This document shows, one piece after another, positions 27,254-35,215 of a stretch of DNA of 64,000 nt (position 1 is the stretch's first letter; every line of letters begins with the position of its first letter). Source of the DNA: Acidimicrobiaceae bacterium (GTDB lineage: Bacteria; Actinomycetota; Acidimicrobiia; Acidimicrobiales; RAAP-2); contig PKYK01000023.1 of NCBI GenBank assembly GCA_003133665.1, positions 62,001 to 126,000 of the forward strand. Direction: 5' to 3'. A model generated the notes under the pieces. The model had not been told where the DNA came from and searched no databases. It saw only the letters and a list, made by a program, of their open reading frames with translations. The translations under genes were made by a program, and so were the position numbers.

Positions 27254-28426
27254 TCACGACGTGCCTTCCTCGCGACTCGTCAGTTTCGAATCCATTGCCG
27301 GGAGAGATTGCTTCCCTTCATCCGAGTCTTCGAAACTCTCGAGTGCGATCGATAGAACGACGTACATCGCGTGCGACCAGGTCAGGTCTTGAGCCGGGGG
27401 ACCCCACAGCTCGATCCATTCATGAAAGTGCTTCGGATCTCTGACTTCTCCACCAAACTGTTCGCCGAGTCGGCCCGATTGATCGATGTGGTCCGATATC
27501 CAGTCCTTACATCGTCGAGCTCCTTGCGGATCACCAAGAGCGAGGTAGTGCAAGCCAAGCGAACCGGTGAGGACTGGCCACGCTCCGCTGCCGAAGTAGA
27601 CGTCAGCGGTATAGCGACGGATTCCCCCATCGAGACCAAGGCGATCCTCGATGAGGGTGACCGTCGCAGCGAAAGAGCGATCGGCCGGGTGAACCACCCC
27701 AAAGGGCACAGAGAGCCAGAGCAGGCTTCCATCGACGTCGTCGTTCGCACTCGACTTGACGAAATGACCCACCCGAGCGGCGTCATCAAAGACGCGCGCT
27801 CGAACCCTTTCGGCCGACGTCTGGTAGTCGATGTTGCCCAGCAGTCGATGTGCGGCAACGAGTCCGCCGTAGACGCAGGCAAGCGTCGAAGTGTGCACAT
27901 CGTCGCCGCTCTCTTCCCACACGTCATAGCAAGGGCTGAGGGCAAAAGCCGACAGGTACCGAGCCACTCGATTTACCGACCCGAATAGGTGCTCGGGAAC
28001 GCCCGCGGCTCCCGCAAGTTCCAAGTGTTGACCCAGCGACCAGAGCCACGTCCCGTAACCATCAATCTGAAAGTTCGGCCAGTCGTCGACCACGATCGAA
28101 CCGTCGAGGTCGAATCGCGCTGGTGGCATATGCAAGCGGTCCGGCGCTTCACCGCGCTCGTGCTGTGCAATGACGCCGTCGATGTCGTCGGCGATACCAG
28201 CCACTGCGTCGTTCACCCACGAGTGATACCGAGCAGATGCTTCATGTTCACCGGCGAGATCGAGTGCGTACGCGCAGAACGACCCGTCGCGTAGCCAGCA
28301 GTAGTGATACTGAGCAAAGTCGGGCGAGGCGATGATTGCCCCGTTCGCCTCTTGATTGTGGAGGATGGACTGGACGCTTCTCTCCACCCTGAAGGCGTTG
28401 TCTTCTGATACCAACTCATCAACCAT
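27254..28426 (-). CDS. GH15-family glucoamylase/glucodextranase-like hydrolase, cytosolic
   Basis: Compact alpha/alpha-toroid hydrolase of 390 aa. QYHYCWLRDGSFCAYAL, DGYGTWLWSLGQH, YDVWEESGDDVHTSTLA (acid-like Glu) and FHEWIELWGPPAQDLTWSHA are GH15 hallmarks. It lacks the N-terminal beta domain of longer GH15 enzymes and any signal peptide. With GH66 it would release glucose from imported alpha-1,6 oligosaccharides. The start overlaps the ROK gene stop by 8 bp. Confidence 0.88.
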   Translation of the reverse strand: MVDELVSEDNAFRVERSVQSILHNQEANGAIIASPDFAQYHYCWLRDGSFCAYALDLAGEHEASARYHSWVNDAVAGIADDIDGVIAQHERGEAPDRLHMPPARFDLDGSIVVDDWPNFQIDGYGTWLWSLGQHLELAGAAGVPEHLFGSVNRVARYLSAFALSPCYDVWEESGDDVHTSTLACVYGGLVAAHRLLGNIDYQTSAERVRARVFDDAARVGHFVKSSANDDVDGSLLWLSVPFGVVHPADRSFAATVTLIEDRLGLDGGIRRYTADVYFGSGAWPVLTGSLGLHYLALGDPQGARRCKDWISDHIDQSGRLGEQFGGEVRDPKHFHEWIELWGPPAQDLTWSHAMYVVLSIALESFEDSDEGKQSLPAMDSKLTSREEGTS

Positions 28427-29762
28427 TCACGAAACTCGCTTCACTGGTGGTTGCAGACGAAGATGAGCCCGAGCGATGCCAGATTGCCTGACTTCGGTCA
28501 TCGGCACCGGGCAGATTGAATGACTCGCGAAGGACCAGCGTCGCTGCTCCGACGGCCCACGCTTCGTCACCCCAGTCCTGCACCTTTATTTCGAGATCAC
28601 GGCCGAGATCTGCGAAGGTCTGCTCTCGAACAGCACTCACGATGGGATCTATGAAGACTGATCCGAGCGAAGTGCCCTCACCACAGATGATGAGAAGTTC
28701 GGGATTGAGCAGCGTGATGACATTGGCGACGGCGAGACCGAGCTTTCGTCCCGCGCTATCGATCACTTCAAGCGCAGCGCTGTCGCCTAGCTCCACGAGA
28801 GTCAGGAGTTCGTCACGCGAAACCTCATGACCCTTCCGCTCCCCGACACGACGACGCAATGCACCCTCACCGACCATTGCCTCGAGGCAACCGAATCGAC
28901 CGCATTCACACTTCGGTCCACCCGGTTCAACGATCATGTGCCCGAATTCGCCGCCCGCTCCGCGGGCACCGCGATAGAGTGAGCGATTAATCACAATGCC
29001 GAGACCGATGCCGCGTCCCACGCTCAAGGTGAGGAAGTCCTGAGCGGTTGAGGCGTCGCCAGCCCATTTCTCAGCAATCGCCAGCGTATTGACGTCGTTT
29101 TCGACCCAGACGGGGAGACCCATTCGACGACGAAGCGGCTCCGCAAGTTCCACGTCTCGCCACTGAAGGAGATGCGAGAACTTGCACACGCCACTGCTCG
29201 TTTCGATGATGCCCGAGAGACCGATGCCCACACCCAGAACCTTGGAGGGGGGCACAGCAGCGGCGCGAAGTACTCGACGAGTCTCATGTTCGATGGCGGC
29301 AATCGCCGCAACCGGATCACCCACTAGTGGAACGTAGTAGTCCTGGCTTGCGATGATCTCAGCGTCGATATCGCAGACAACGGTGGTAAGTCCGTCCCCT
29401 CGAAGTTTGATACCAACGACGTACCCCGCCTTCGGATCAACGCTCAAGAGCACTGGCGGACGACCACCACTCGAGGGCGCGGTTGTCGTTTCAATGACTA
29501 TTCCGCGCTCGAGTAGATGCTCAACGATTGCCGACACTGTTGGTGCGCTCAACTGACTCTGTCGGGCCAGCTCGGCTCTCGAGATCGAGCCCGCTTGACG
29601 AACCAGTTCAATGAGCAACCCGACATTGATGTCCCGAAGCAATGAACGGGAAGCCCGGGGCGGGCTGGGGCGGGCCCCGAGCTCCCGCTCATTTTTCGCG
29701 TCAAGAGCCTCGTTTGAGGAACGCTCCGGTTGATCTGAAGCGCTGGATTGGTTTCGTGTCAT
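28419..29762 (-). CDS. ROK-family transcriptional regulator (XylR/NagC type)
   Basis: Sugar-responsive repressor of 447 aa. The N-terminal winged helix (ISRAELARQSQLSAPTVSAI) is followed by a ROK sugar-binding/kinase-like domain with LGVGIGLSGIIETSSG, GAGGEFGHMIVEPGG and the zinc motif CECGRFGCLEAM. First gene of the operon, so it probably autoregulates and controls the GH15, transporter and GH66 genes. A palindrome lies about 40 bp upstream. Confidence 0.94.
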   Translation of the reverse strand: MTRNQSSASDQPERSSNEALDAKNERELGARPSPPRASRSLLRDINVGLLIELVRQAGSISRAELARQSQLSAPTVSAIVEHLLERGIVIETTTAPSSGGRPPVLLSVDPKAGYVVGIKLRGDGLTTVVCDIDAEIIASQDYYVPLVGDPVAAIAAIEHETRRVLRAAAVPPSKVLGVGIGLSGIIETSSGVCKFSHLLQWRDVELAEPLRRRMGLPVWVENDVNTLAIAEKWAGDASTAQDFLTLSVGRGIGLGIVINRSLYRGARGAGGEFGHMIVEPGGPKCECGRFGCLEAMVGEGALRRRVGERKGHEVSRDELLTLVELGDSAALEVIDSAGRKLGLAVANVITLLNPELLIICGEGTSLGSVFIDPIVSAVREQTFADLGRDLEIKVQDWGDEAWAVGAATLVLRESFNLPGADDRSQAIWHRSGSSSSATTSEASFVNG

Positions 29763-29799
29763 CTTCCTCCATCGACGAATCCTTAAGAAGTTTTAACTT

Positions 29800-29811
29800 A
29801 CTTAATTAAGT
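29800..29811. promoter_or_regulatory. Candidate ROK operator
   Basis: ACTTAATTAAGT is a perfect 12-bp palindrome in an AT-rich patch 38 bp upstream of the ROK start. NagC/XylR-type repressors bind AT-rich palindromes, so this is the best operator candidate for the dextran operon. Confidence 0.5.
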
Positions 29812-30500
29812 GAAGATACTAAGTGCCACGAAGACTGAAGTCAACTCGGAGTCAGAAAACTTGGTGCGGATTAAGTCATCAAAACTCCTGGTGAAGGCGG
29901 CTACGGTGATTGTTCCTGACTTGACTAGCGCCAAGAATGAGGAGATTCCGGCCCCGGTTGCTGCCCACACATGCGAGAGCCCCTTCTACGTTGCTGTCGC
30001 TGTGCGGCCAACTGCGCCGAATCCCACACCGAATCGGTGGCAGTAATCGTGCCCCAATGGGCCTCGAGTCTGCCGAAGAGGAATCCGTTTTGGCCTCTTC
30101 ACCGAACACCTGTAAGTACCTCGATCTGACTCCGAAATTCACGTTCCGTGTGATGAGAACCTGAACTGCCCCTGGCTAGTTCAAGGAATGACTTCCGGGG
30201 TACGCGCGAGCCAGCTTCCACAAGCCTCAGTTGAACACTGCGCCCACCTCACCGAGGGTAAGCCGAGGCCGCTTCGTTCCTTCTGCGAACTCTCTTGGAC
30301 TGTCCTTACAGGACTGTGGGTTCGGTTCGGAGCTCCAACGCAACAGACACCATGCGCTGGCGACCCGTGCCTCCTATGGCTTGATTGGCTTCGGTGGGCC
30401 AACTTCAACAATCGACTGGCGCGTTGTGGCTTGGAGAACGACGAATCCTTGACCTGATGAATTCATTGACAGGTTGGCGGCGCAAGACAGCACATGTTTT
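29812..30500. other. Gene-poor stretch, nothing recognised
   Basis: About 690 bp with only short open frames on both strands, none with a plausible start, composition or known motif. I see no repeat of the tRNA-like family here. Confidence 0.5.
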
Positions 30501-30758
30501 CTATGTCAGTTTCTTGTTACCCTTTCGCCCGCGAGCGGTTGAGACAACGACGAAATCACACGTCTTGCATCGAGTTGCATCAGCTGACCAGAACGGCCAC
30601 CTCGTTCTTCCGAAGTTCCTCTTGGTTTGGGGAATGTACTTGATCATCGTCCAGCGAAATGGCGCATTGGCCGGAATCCAAGTGAACTGAGAACCGCCGA
30701 CTGAACCTTGGTCCATTTGGCCGCCGCACACTGGGCAGATTGAGAATAAGGGCTTCAT
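30501..30758 (-). CDS. Small zinc-ribbon protein, DUF6487-like
   Basis: Protein of 85 aa. An N-terminal knuckle ICPVCGGQMDQGSVGG and a C-terminal knuckle TRCKTCDFVVV enclose a Trp-rich middle (FTWIPANAPFRWTM). This CPxCG...CxxC arrangement is that of the DUF6487 putative zinc-binding family. ATG 30758 is used because the frame upstream lacks family character and may be chance. No strong ribosome site is visible. Confidence 0.55.
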   Translation of the reverse strand: MKPLFSICPVCGGQMDQGSVGGSQFTWIPANAPFRWTMIKYIPQTKRNFGRTRWPFWSADATRCKTCDFVVVSTARGRKGNKKLT

Positions 30759-30909
30759 CAGTCGTATGGTAGATGGCCGCTCGTATGCGCCTTCGCGCTG
30801 GAATGCGGTTACGCTCTCTAATGTCACAACACCCGCTGACTGCAACTGGTGAAGCCTGTCGTCGAATGACCAAGTAAGTACCCGCGACGCACCATGTCGG
30901 AAATCGCTT

Positions 30910-30927
30910 GTGTCGGAGGCCCGACAC
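30910..30927. repeat. Hairpin repeat shared with 13882-13897
   Basis: GTGTCGGAGGCCCGACAC forms a 7-bp stem with a 4-nt loop. The first 16 bases are identical to 13882-13897. It could act as a small terminator, but no T-run follows. Confidence 0.45.
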
Positions 30928-31057
30928 AAAAGGACCTTCAAGGTATTTTAGAGCATTCTCGCCCCATATAACCGGATAAGACCCGCACCTCATCCGACGG
31001 CCCAGCCAAGATGCACAGCCAATCCAATCGAAGTTGCGGGCTACTGGCGGTGATACC

Positions 31058-31174
31058 TCACTCGACGTGGAGACCCTTCTTCGATTCCTTCTTAGCGTGC
31101 TTCTCGTTGCGCTTTTCCTTCAGCGACTTACCGACCTTCTTGGCATTGTGTTGGCTCGGTGATTTATCTGCCAC
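31058..31174 (-). CDS. 38-residue Lys-rich basic protein
   Basis: Very small gene. GTG 31174 follows AGGAG by 5 nt. The product is strongly basic (KKVGKSLKEKRNEKHAKKES) and helical, with an acidic-polar N-terminus (VADKSPSQHN). Similar tiny Lys-rich proteins occur in many actinobacteria, but the function is unknown. Its ribosome site overlaps the stop of the upstream reverse-strand frame (31185-31394), hinting at a short operon. Confidence 0.55.
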   Translation of the reverse strand: MADKSPSQHNAKKVGKSLKEKRNEKHAKKESKKGLHVE

Positions 31175-31184
31175 GGTGACTCCT

Positions 31185-31394
31185 CTAGTTGGCGACGTCA
31201 TTGTTGGCGGCGTCGAGATCGCGCTCAGTGAGCGACCACCGATCAGGTCGTTTGACTTCGAGGGGCAGCTCTCCCATTTGGAATCTCATCACCGACCTTA
31301 ACCACTGCCCGCACTGTCGGGTCCCTTCGGCGCGATTCAGACGATTCACGGTCCGCGTTGAGAATGGCGAAGCCTCAGTTGGCAATGCGATCAA
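31185..31394 (-). CDS. Hypothetical 69-aa protein (TTG start)
   Basis: Weakly supported frame. TTG 31394 overlaps the stop of the next upstream frame (TTGA), and its own stop lies 10 bp before the 38-aa gene. The product is polar, with a charged C-terminus (KRPDRWSLTERDLD). No family is recognised. The coupling on both sides is the main argument for it. Confidence 0.3.
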   Translation of the reverse strand: MIALPTEASPFSTRTVNRLNRAEGTRQCGQWLRSVMRFQMGELPLEVKRPDRWSLTERDLDAANNDVAN

Positions 31395-31603
31395 CCTTCA
31401 ATTCGCAATTCGAACGACGCGCCATCCGAGTTTTCAAATTGCATAACCCCGAGGGTGCCAGAACCGAGTTCATGTAGCCAATTCTGTAGCCTAAGTCCCA
31501 GATTCGACAGGACTTCTTCGGACGTCAGCGGACGGACCGACCCCTCTGACCAGGAGATATGGACGACAAGGGACGCGCTCGGATGACCTTTTTTTGATCC
31601 CAA
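31391..31603 (-). CDS. Small ORF of the type-B repeat flank, possibly immunity-like
   Basis: Reverse-strand frame reading VHISWSEGSVRPLTSEEVL, LQNWLHELGSG and SDGASFELRIEG. Degenerate versions of the same peptide flank tRNA-like copies 6, 8, 9 and 10, usually broken by stops or shifts, and this is the most intact. The W-x-E-G opening and later beta strands vaguely recall Imm1-type immunity proteins, with low certainty. The start is uncertain (TTG 31603 or GTG 31633 inside the tRNA-like element). Confidence 0.35.
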   Translation of the reverse strand: MGSKKGHPSASLVVHISWSEGSVRPLTSEEVLSNLGLRLQNWLHELGSGTLGVMQFENSDGASFELRIEG

Positions 31604-31635
31604 GGTGCCGGGATGGAGACCCGGGCGGCCCACCA
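31590..31635 (+). repeat. tRNA 3'-half-like element, copy 4
   Basis: A T-run and GATCCCAAGGTG precede CCGGG-ATGGAGA-CCCGG (C56-equivalent changed to G), then GCGGCCC and ACCA. Confidence 0.75.
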
Positions 31636-31781
31636 GGCCTACCAGTACCCGAAGGAGTTCGAGCTTCGAGTGATGCGAGGATCTTCAACTGACGATCAAC
31701 TAGAAACCCTGTCGATCTTCGACGGTTGGTCCGATTTCGAACAAGACTTGCAAAAAGGCTCATCCCTCAAAGGAGTAGAAG

Positions 31782-33203
31782 GTGCACTACGGATTCTCAC
31801 GTCGCGCGACTCGCGCAGTGCCCGTAAGACGTGCGCATGTCGCCGGCCTCCGTTGCCTCCTCATCACTCTTTCTATCGGCGTACTTTCGCCGATCACGTC
31901 AGCGGGGGCTGCGATCCGACTTTCGTCGACGTTGGCTGCCTTCGATGCTCCATACCTGGGATCCCCCTCGGCCACAAACCCGGCCGTCGTCGCCGTTGTC
32001 GCCGGCGCAGACGGTAATGGTTACTACGTTCTTCGTTCGAACGGCGAAGTCGACGCTTACGGCGAACCCAGTTACGGCGCGCCAGCTCCTGAGAGTCTCC
32101 CCCTCGGCACCACCGCGACGGGCATCGCGCTCGACTCTGCGACTGGGGGTTACTGGGTCGTGAGCTCCAACGGCAAGGTCCAGGGATTCAACGCTCCGTT
32201 CCTCGGCCAGCCGCACATCCCACCGCGAGGGTGGGGGCAGCATCCGGCCGCCGTCGCCATCGCGGCAGCGCCCGATGGAACGGGCTACTACGTGTTGAGG
32301 GCGAACGGAGCCATCGGCGCGTACGGGGTCAAAGGACACGGCTCGCTCGGCGGTCACCTCCACTACGGAACCACGGCCCCCGTGGTCGCAGTCGCCTTGG
32401 CGGTCGATCCCGTGACGGGTGGTTACTGGATTGCGACCTCAACGGGCGACGTCGTCAACTTCGACGCACCCGGTGACGGATCGCCCTTGGCCAGTTCTCG
32501 CGGCCGGTACGACGGCGTGCCCGTCACCGCCATTGCGGCCGCGACCGGCGGAACGGGCTACTACGTGTTGAGGGCGAACGGCGTGATCGACAGTTACGGC
32601 GCCACGTTGCACGGTTCGCTCGCCGCGTCGAAGGCGCTGCCGGAGGGCGGTTTCGCGAGCGCGATCGCGGTCGATCCCACGACCGACGGCTACTACGTGG
32701 CGATCGACGTGGCGCCGCTCGACGGTTACCTCAACCCTCTGCGAGCACTCACGTCGCTCGTTCCCCAAGAAATCGACCAAGGCGTGGACTACTGCGCGTC
32801 GGGACCGATCTACGCCATCGGCGACGCAATAGTAGAGAATCTCTACGATCCGGGCTGGCCGAGCGGCGTGTTCATCTCCTATCGATTGACGGGTGGTCCC
32901 GCGAAGGGTCTTTACGTCTTCGTCGCGGAGAACGTCACCCCGAAAGTGGCAATTGGTGAACACGTCACGGCGGCGACGGTCGTCGGCGTATTGCATGACG
33001 CGAAGACCTGCCTCGAAACTGGCTGGGCGGATCGTCCGGCGTCCCCGGAACGCGCCGCTGGCCACTTGGAGTACAACGGGAAGAACTCAACCGCCTACGG
33101 GCTGAACTTCAGTTCACTGCTCCAGGCCCTCGGAGCACGACCCGGTCTCCCGCAGCCCTTCGGGCCACCGGGCCCCCTACCCTCCGGTTGGCCCACGTGG
33201 TAA
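31782..33203 (+). CDS. Secreted propeller-like repeat protein with M23-like C-terminal domain
   Basis: Exported protein of 473 aa. GTG 31782 lies behind AAAGGAG. The signal peptide is CLLITLSIGVLSPITSAGA. Alternating repeats such as GYYVLRSNGEVDAYG, GYWVVSSNGKVQGFN, GYYVLRANGAIGAYG and GYYVLRANGVIDSYG suggest a beta-propeller-like half. The C-terminal part (DQGVDYCASGPIYAIGDAIV, VFVAENVTPKVAIGEHV, ETGWADRP) resembles lysostaphin/M23-type domains, possibly non-catalytic. Its TAA stop (33201-33203) is the first three bases of tRNA-like copy 5. Confidence 0.8.
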   Translation: MHYGFSRRATRAVPVRRAHVAGLRCLLITLSIGVLSPITSAGAAIRLSSTLAAFDAPYLGSPSATNPAVVAVVAGADGNGYYVLRSNGEVDAYGEPSYGAPAPESLPLGTTATGIALDSATGGYWVVSSNGKVQGFNAPFLGQPHIPPRGWGQHPAAVAIAAAPDGTGYYVLRANGAIGAYGVKGHGSLGGHLHYGTTAPVVAVALAVDPVTGGYWIATSTGDVVNFDAPGDGSPLASSRGRYDGVPVTAIAAATGGTGYYVLRANGVIDSYGATLHGSLAASKALPEGGFASAIAVDPTTDGYYVAIDVAPLDGYLNPLRALTSLVPQEIDQGVDYCASGPIYAIGDAIVENLYDPGWPSGVFISYRLTGGPAKGLYVFVAENVTPKVAIGEHVTAATVVGVLHDAKTCLETGWADRPASPERAAGHLEYNGKNSTAYGLNFSSLLQALGARPGLPQPFGPPGPLPSGWPTW

Positions 33204-33241
33204 TCCAAAGGTGGCGGGATCGAGACCCGGGCGGCCCACCG
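33201..33241 (+). repeat. tRNA 3'-half-like element, copy 5
   Basis: TAATCCAAAGGTGG then CGGG-ATCGAGA-CCCG, GGCGGCCC and ACCG. It directly follows, and supplies the stop codon of, the propeller gene. The downstream GAATCCCTGATCACG resembles sequence after copies 8 and 9. The remaining 33242-33580 stretch has no gene. Confidence 0.75.
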
Positions 33242-33580
33242 AATCCCTGATCACGTCAGACTCAACTGTTCTGGCCGACGTTCTGTACGCCAATTCGTCT
33301 GCCACCAGGTTCTGGTCATGCCATACAGTCAACAGGATCGACCGCAGGACCGCTTGACGAAATCAGGTCTCTCACAAGACTGGCATGCGAATCGTTTGTC
33401 GACAAGGACTGTCTTTCGCAGCCGAAGTCAGTGGCCTCGCTCGCCGCTATCAGTTCAACCTTCAAGGTTAGATAGTACGTATAGGACTTGTTCGTATCGA
33501 GTGAACAGTGAGACTAATCGTTGTGATTGGTGGCATAAGACATTATTTGTGGCCCCGAATGTGGCAAAGGGGAGGGAAAA

Positions 33581-34693
33581 GTGAGCCTCTTCACAATGAA
33601 GCCGCTCAATCTCGTCATTGAGCCCGAACTAGACAACCCACACGAGGTCGAAGGGATCCTCAATCCCGCGGCCGCCCGTGGTCCTGACGGAGAGCTCTAC
33701 TTGTTACCAAGGCTCGTTGGAGCCGGCAACTTCTCCCGCATTGGTATCCTCAGGGTCCTCTTCGACCAAGCCGGTGACCCGTGCGGCGTCGAACGGCTCG
33801 GCATTGCCCTCGAGCCTGAGATGGCATACGAGTTGCGACCTAACGGCGAGGGTGGCTGCGAGGATCCAAGGGTCACGTACGTTGAGCCGCTGGAAAGCTA
33901 CGTGATGACCTACACCGCGTTTTCACCCGTTGGACCACGAATCGCCTTGGCTATTTCGAAGGATCTGCTCAGCTGGGAACGTTTAGGACTCGCCACGTTC
34001 CTGCCCTACGAAGGCATTGAGTTCAACGGCATCGATAACAAGGACGCGTCCGGTTTCCCCGTTGCCATTCCCAATCCCTCGGGCCAGCTCGAACTGGCGA
34101 TACTCCATCGACCCCTCTTCCCCGGCACCCTGCCAGAAGAGACGATTGCTGTGGGCCAGGACCGCGAAGTGGACCTGCATCGAGAGAGCATATGGATCTC
34201 CTACAGCTCGATGGTCTTGGCGGGAGTAGACCCACACCAATTGAGCAACTTCACGTCGCACCACCGGCTGGCGGCGCCGGTGTCGCCATGGGAGACCCTC
34301 AAGATCGGCGCTGGCACACCGCCGATCATGACGCGCCACGGCTGGCTGATCATCTACCACGGCGTGAGCGAAGCCGTGCAACCCGAGAACGAAGAACACC
34401 GATTGACCTACTCAGCCGGGGTAATGGTGCTCTCGAGGGAGTACCCACATCAGCTCCTCTACCGTTCAACCGAGCCGGTCCTCGTCCCGGTGCCCTCGCA
34501 GCAACGCCCTGGGACCTTCGCGAATGTGGTATTTCCCACCGGCATCGACCGGCGCGACGACATTGGCCAGCCGCACCGTCACGACGTCTACTACGGAATG
34601 AACGACTTTCGTATCGGGGTGGCACGCCTGGACATCCCACCCGCCATTCCATTCACCGGCATCGCTGACCCGCCATCGATCGGCAGTGTTTGA
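33581..34693 (+). CDS. GH130-family glycoside phosphorylase/hydrolase
   Basis: Five-bladed-propeller enzyme of 370 aa acting on beta-mannosides. GTG 33581 follows GGGGAGGG. Family marks are LNPAAARGPDGELYLLPRL, GCEDPRVTYVEPL, SKDLLSWERLG, KIGAGTPPIMTRHGWLIIYHG and DVYYGMNDFRIGVARL. GH130 includes 4-O-beta-mannosyl-glucose phosphorylases and beta-1,2-mannosidases; the subgroup cannot be set by eye. No signal peptide. Only gene between tRNA-like copies 5 and 6. Confidence 0.88.
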   Translation: MSLFTMKPLNLVIEPELDNPHEVEGILNPAAARGPDGELYLLPRLVGAGNFSRIGILRVLFDQAGDPCGVERLGIALEPEMAYELRPNGEGGCEDPRVTYVEPLESYVMTYTAFSPVGPRIALAISKDLLSWERLGLATFLPYEGIEFNGIDNKDASGFPVAIPNPSGQLELAILHRPLFPGTLPEETIAVGQDREVDLHRESIWISYSSMVLAGVDPHQLSNFTSHHRLAAPVSPWETLKIGAGTPPIMTRHGWLIIYHGVSEAVQPENEEHRLTYSAGVMVLSREYPHQLLYRSTEPVLVPVPSQQRPGTFANVVFPTGIDRRDDIGQPHRHDVYYGMNDFRIGVARLDIPPAIPFTGIADPPSIGSV

Positions 34694-34859
34694 ATCTCGC
34701 TCACCGAGGCGACGCTGACCGAGCCACACGGCGCCAGCGATGCTGCACCGTTCAGCCAACAAGCAAGGTCCAACAAAGGGGGATGAGCAGTCGCCGAAAG
34801 CAGACCTCAGTTGTTTCTCGGACCATCGACAACATCTCAACGACACTAGATCCAGCATC

Positions 34860-35080
34860 ACATCACGTGCCCCTCGAAACTGACTATTGGCCAATCCCGA
34901 AAATGGGCCTTTGCCTAGCCAATCTTCTCGCCACGGGACCAGATCTCAGAGGACTTCGAAAGGAGTGGGCGAACGATCCGCCTCTTCCGACCAGCAGATT
35001 CGGACGCTGAGCGACGGCCCCGAACACTAATGAAGGACTCCCAAGGCGCCGGGATCGAGACCCGGGCGGCCCACTGAATC
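34860..35080. repeat. Type-B flank plus tRNA-like element, copy 6 (element 35036-35076)
   Basis: CTAGCCAATC-TCTCGCCACG, AGATTCGGACGCTGAGCGAC and CCCCGAACACT are shared with the flanks of copies 8-10. The element reads GGACTCCCAAGGCG, CCGGG-ATCGAGA-CCCGG, GCGGCCC and ACTG. On the reverse strand the flank encodes a broken version of the small ORF seen at 31.4 kb, with an in-frame stop. No other gene is supported in 34694-35215. Confidence 0.75.
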
Positions 35081-35215
35081 CGCATCTGAACAATCATTCA
35101 GTACGCTGAGACACGATCTGGGAGTCGGGGCAATCGATGACGCACACTCGTCTTCGCACGAACAACCAGTCCATCTCTGGCTTCGCTGATTCGAATTGCT
35201 CTTGAGCGCTTGTGG

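Noticed and set aside
29810-30046. Forward ORF starting next to the ROK operator
   Set aside because: Composition unlike neighbours, no ribosome site, no family; the AT-rich start falls in the promoter region.
30188-30457. Cys-containing forward ORF in the 30.2-30.5 kb gap
   Set aside because: Open on both strands with low-complexity character; no domain, no start signal.
31613-32017. Forward ORF overlapping the start of the propeller-like gene
   Set aside because: Runs in another frame through a well-supported gene; a shadow.
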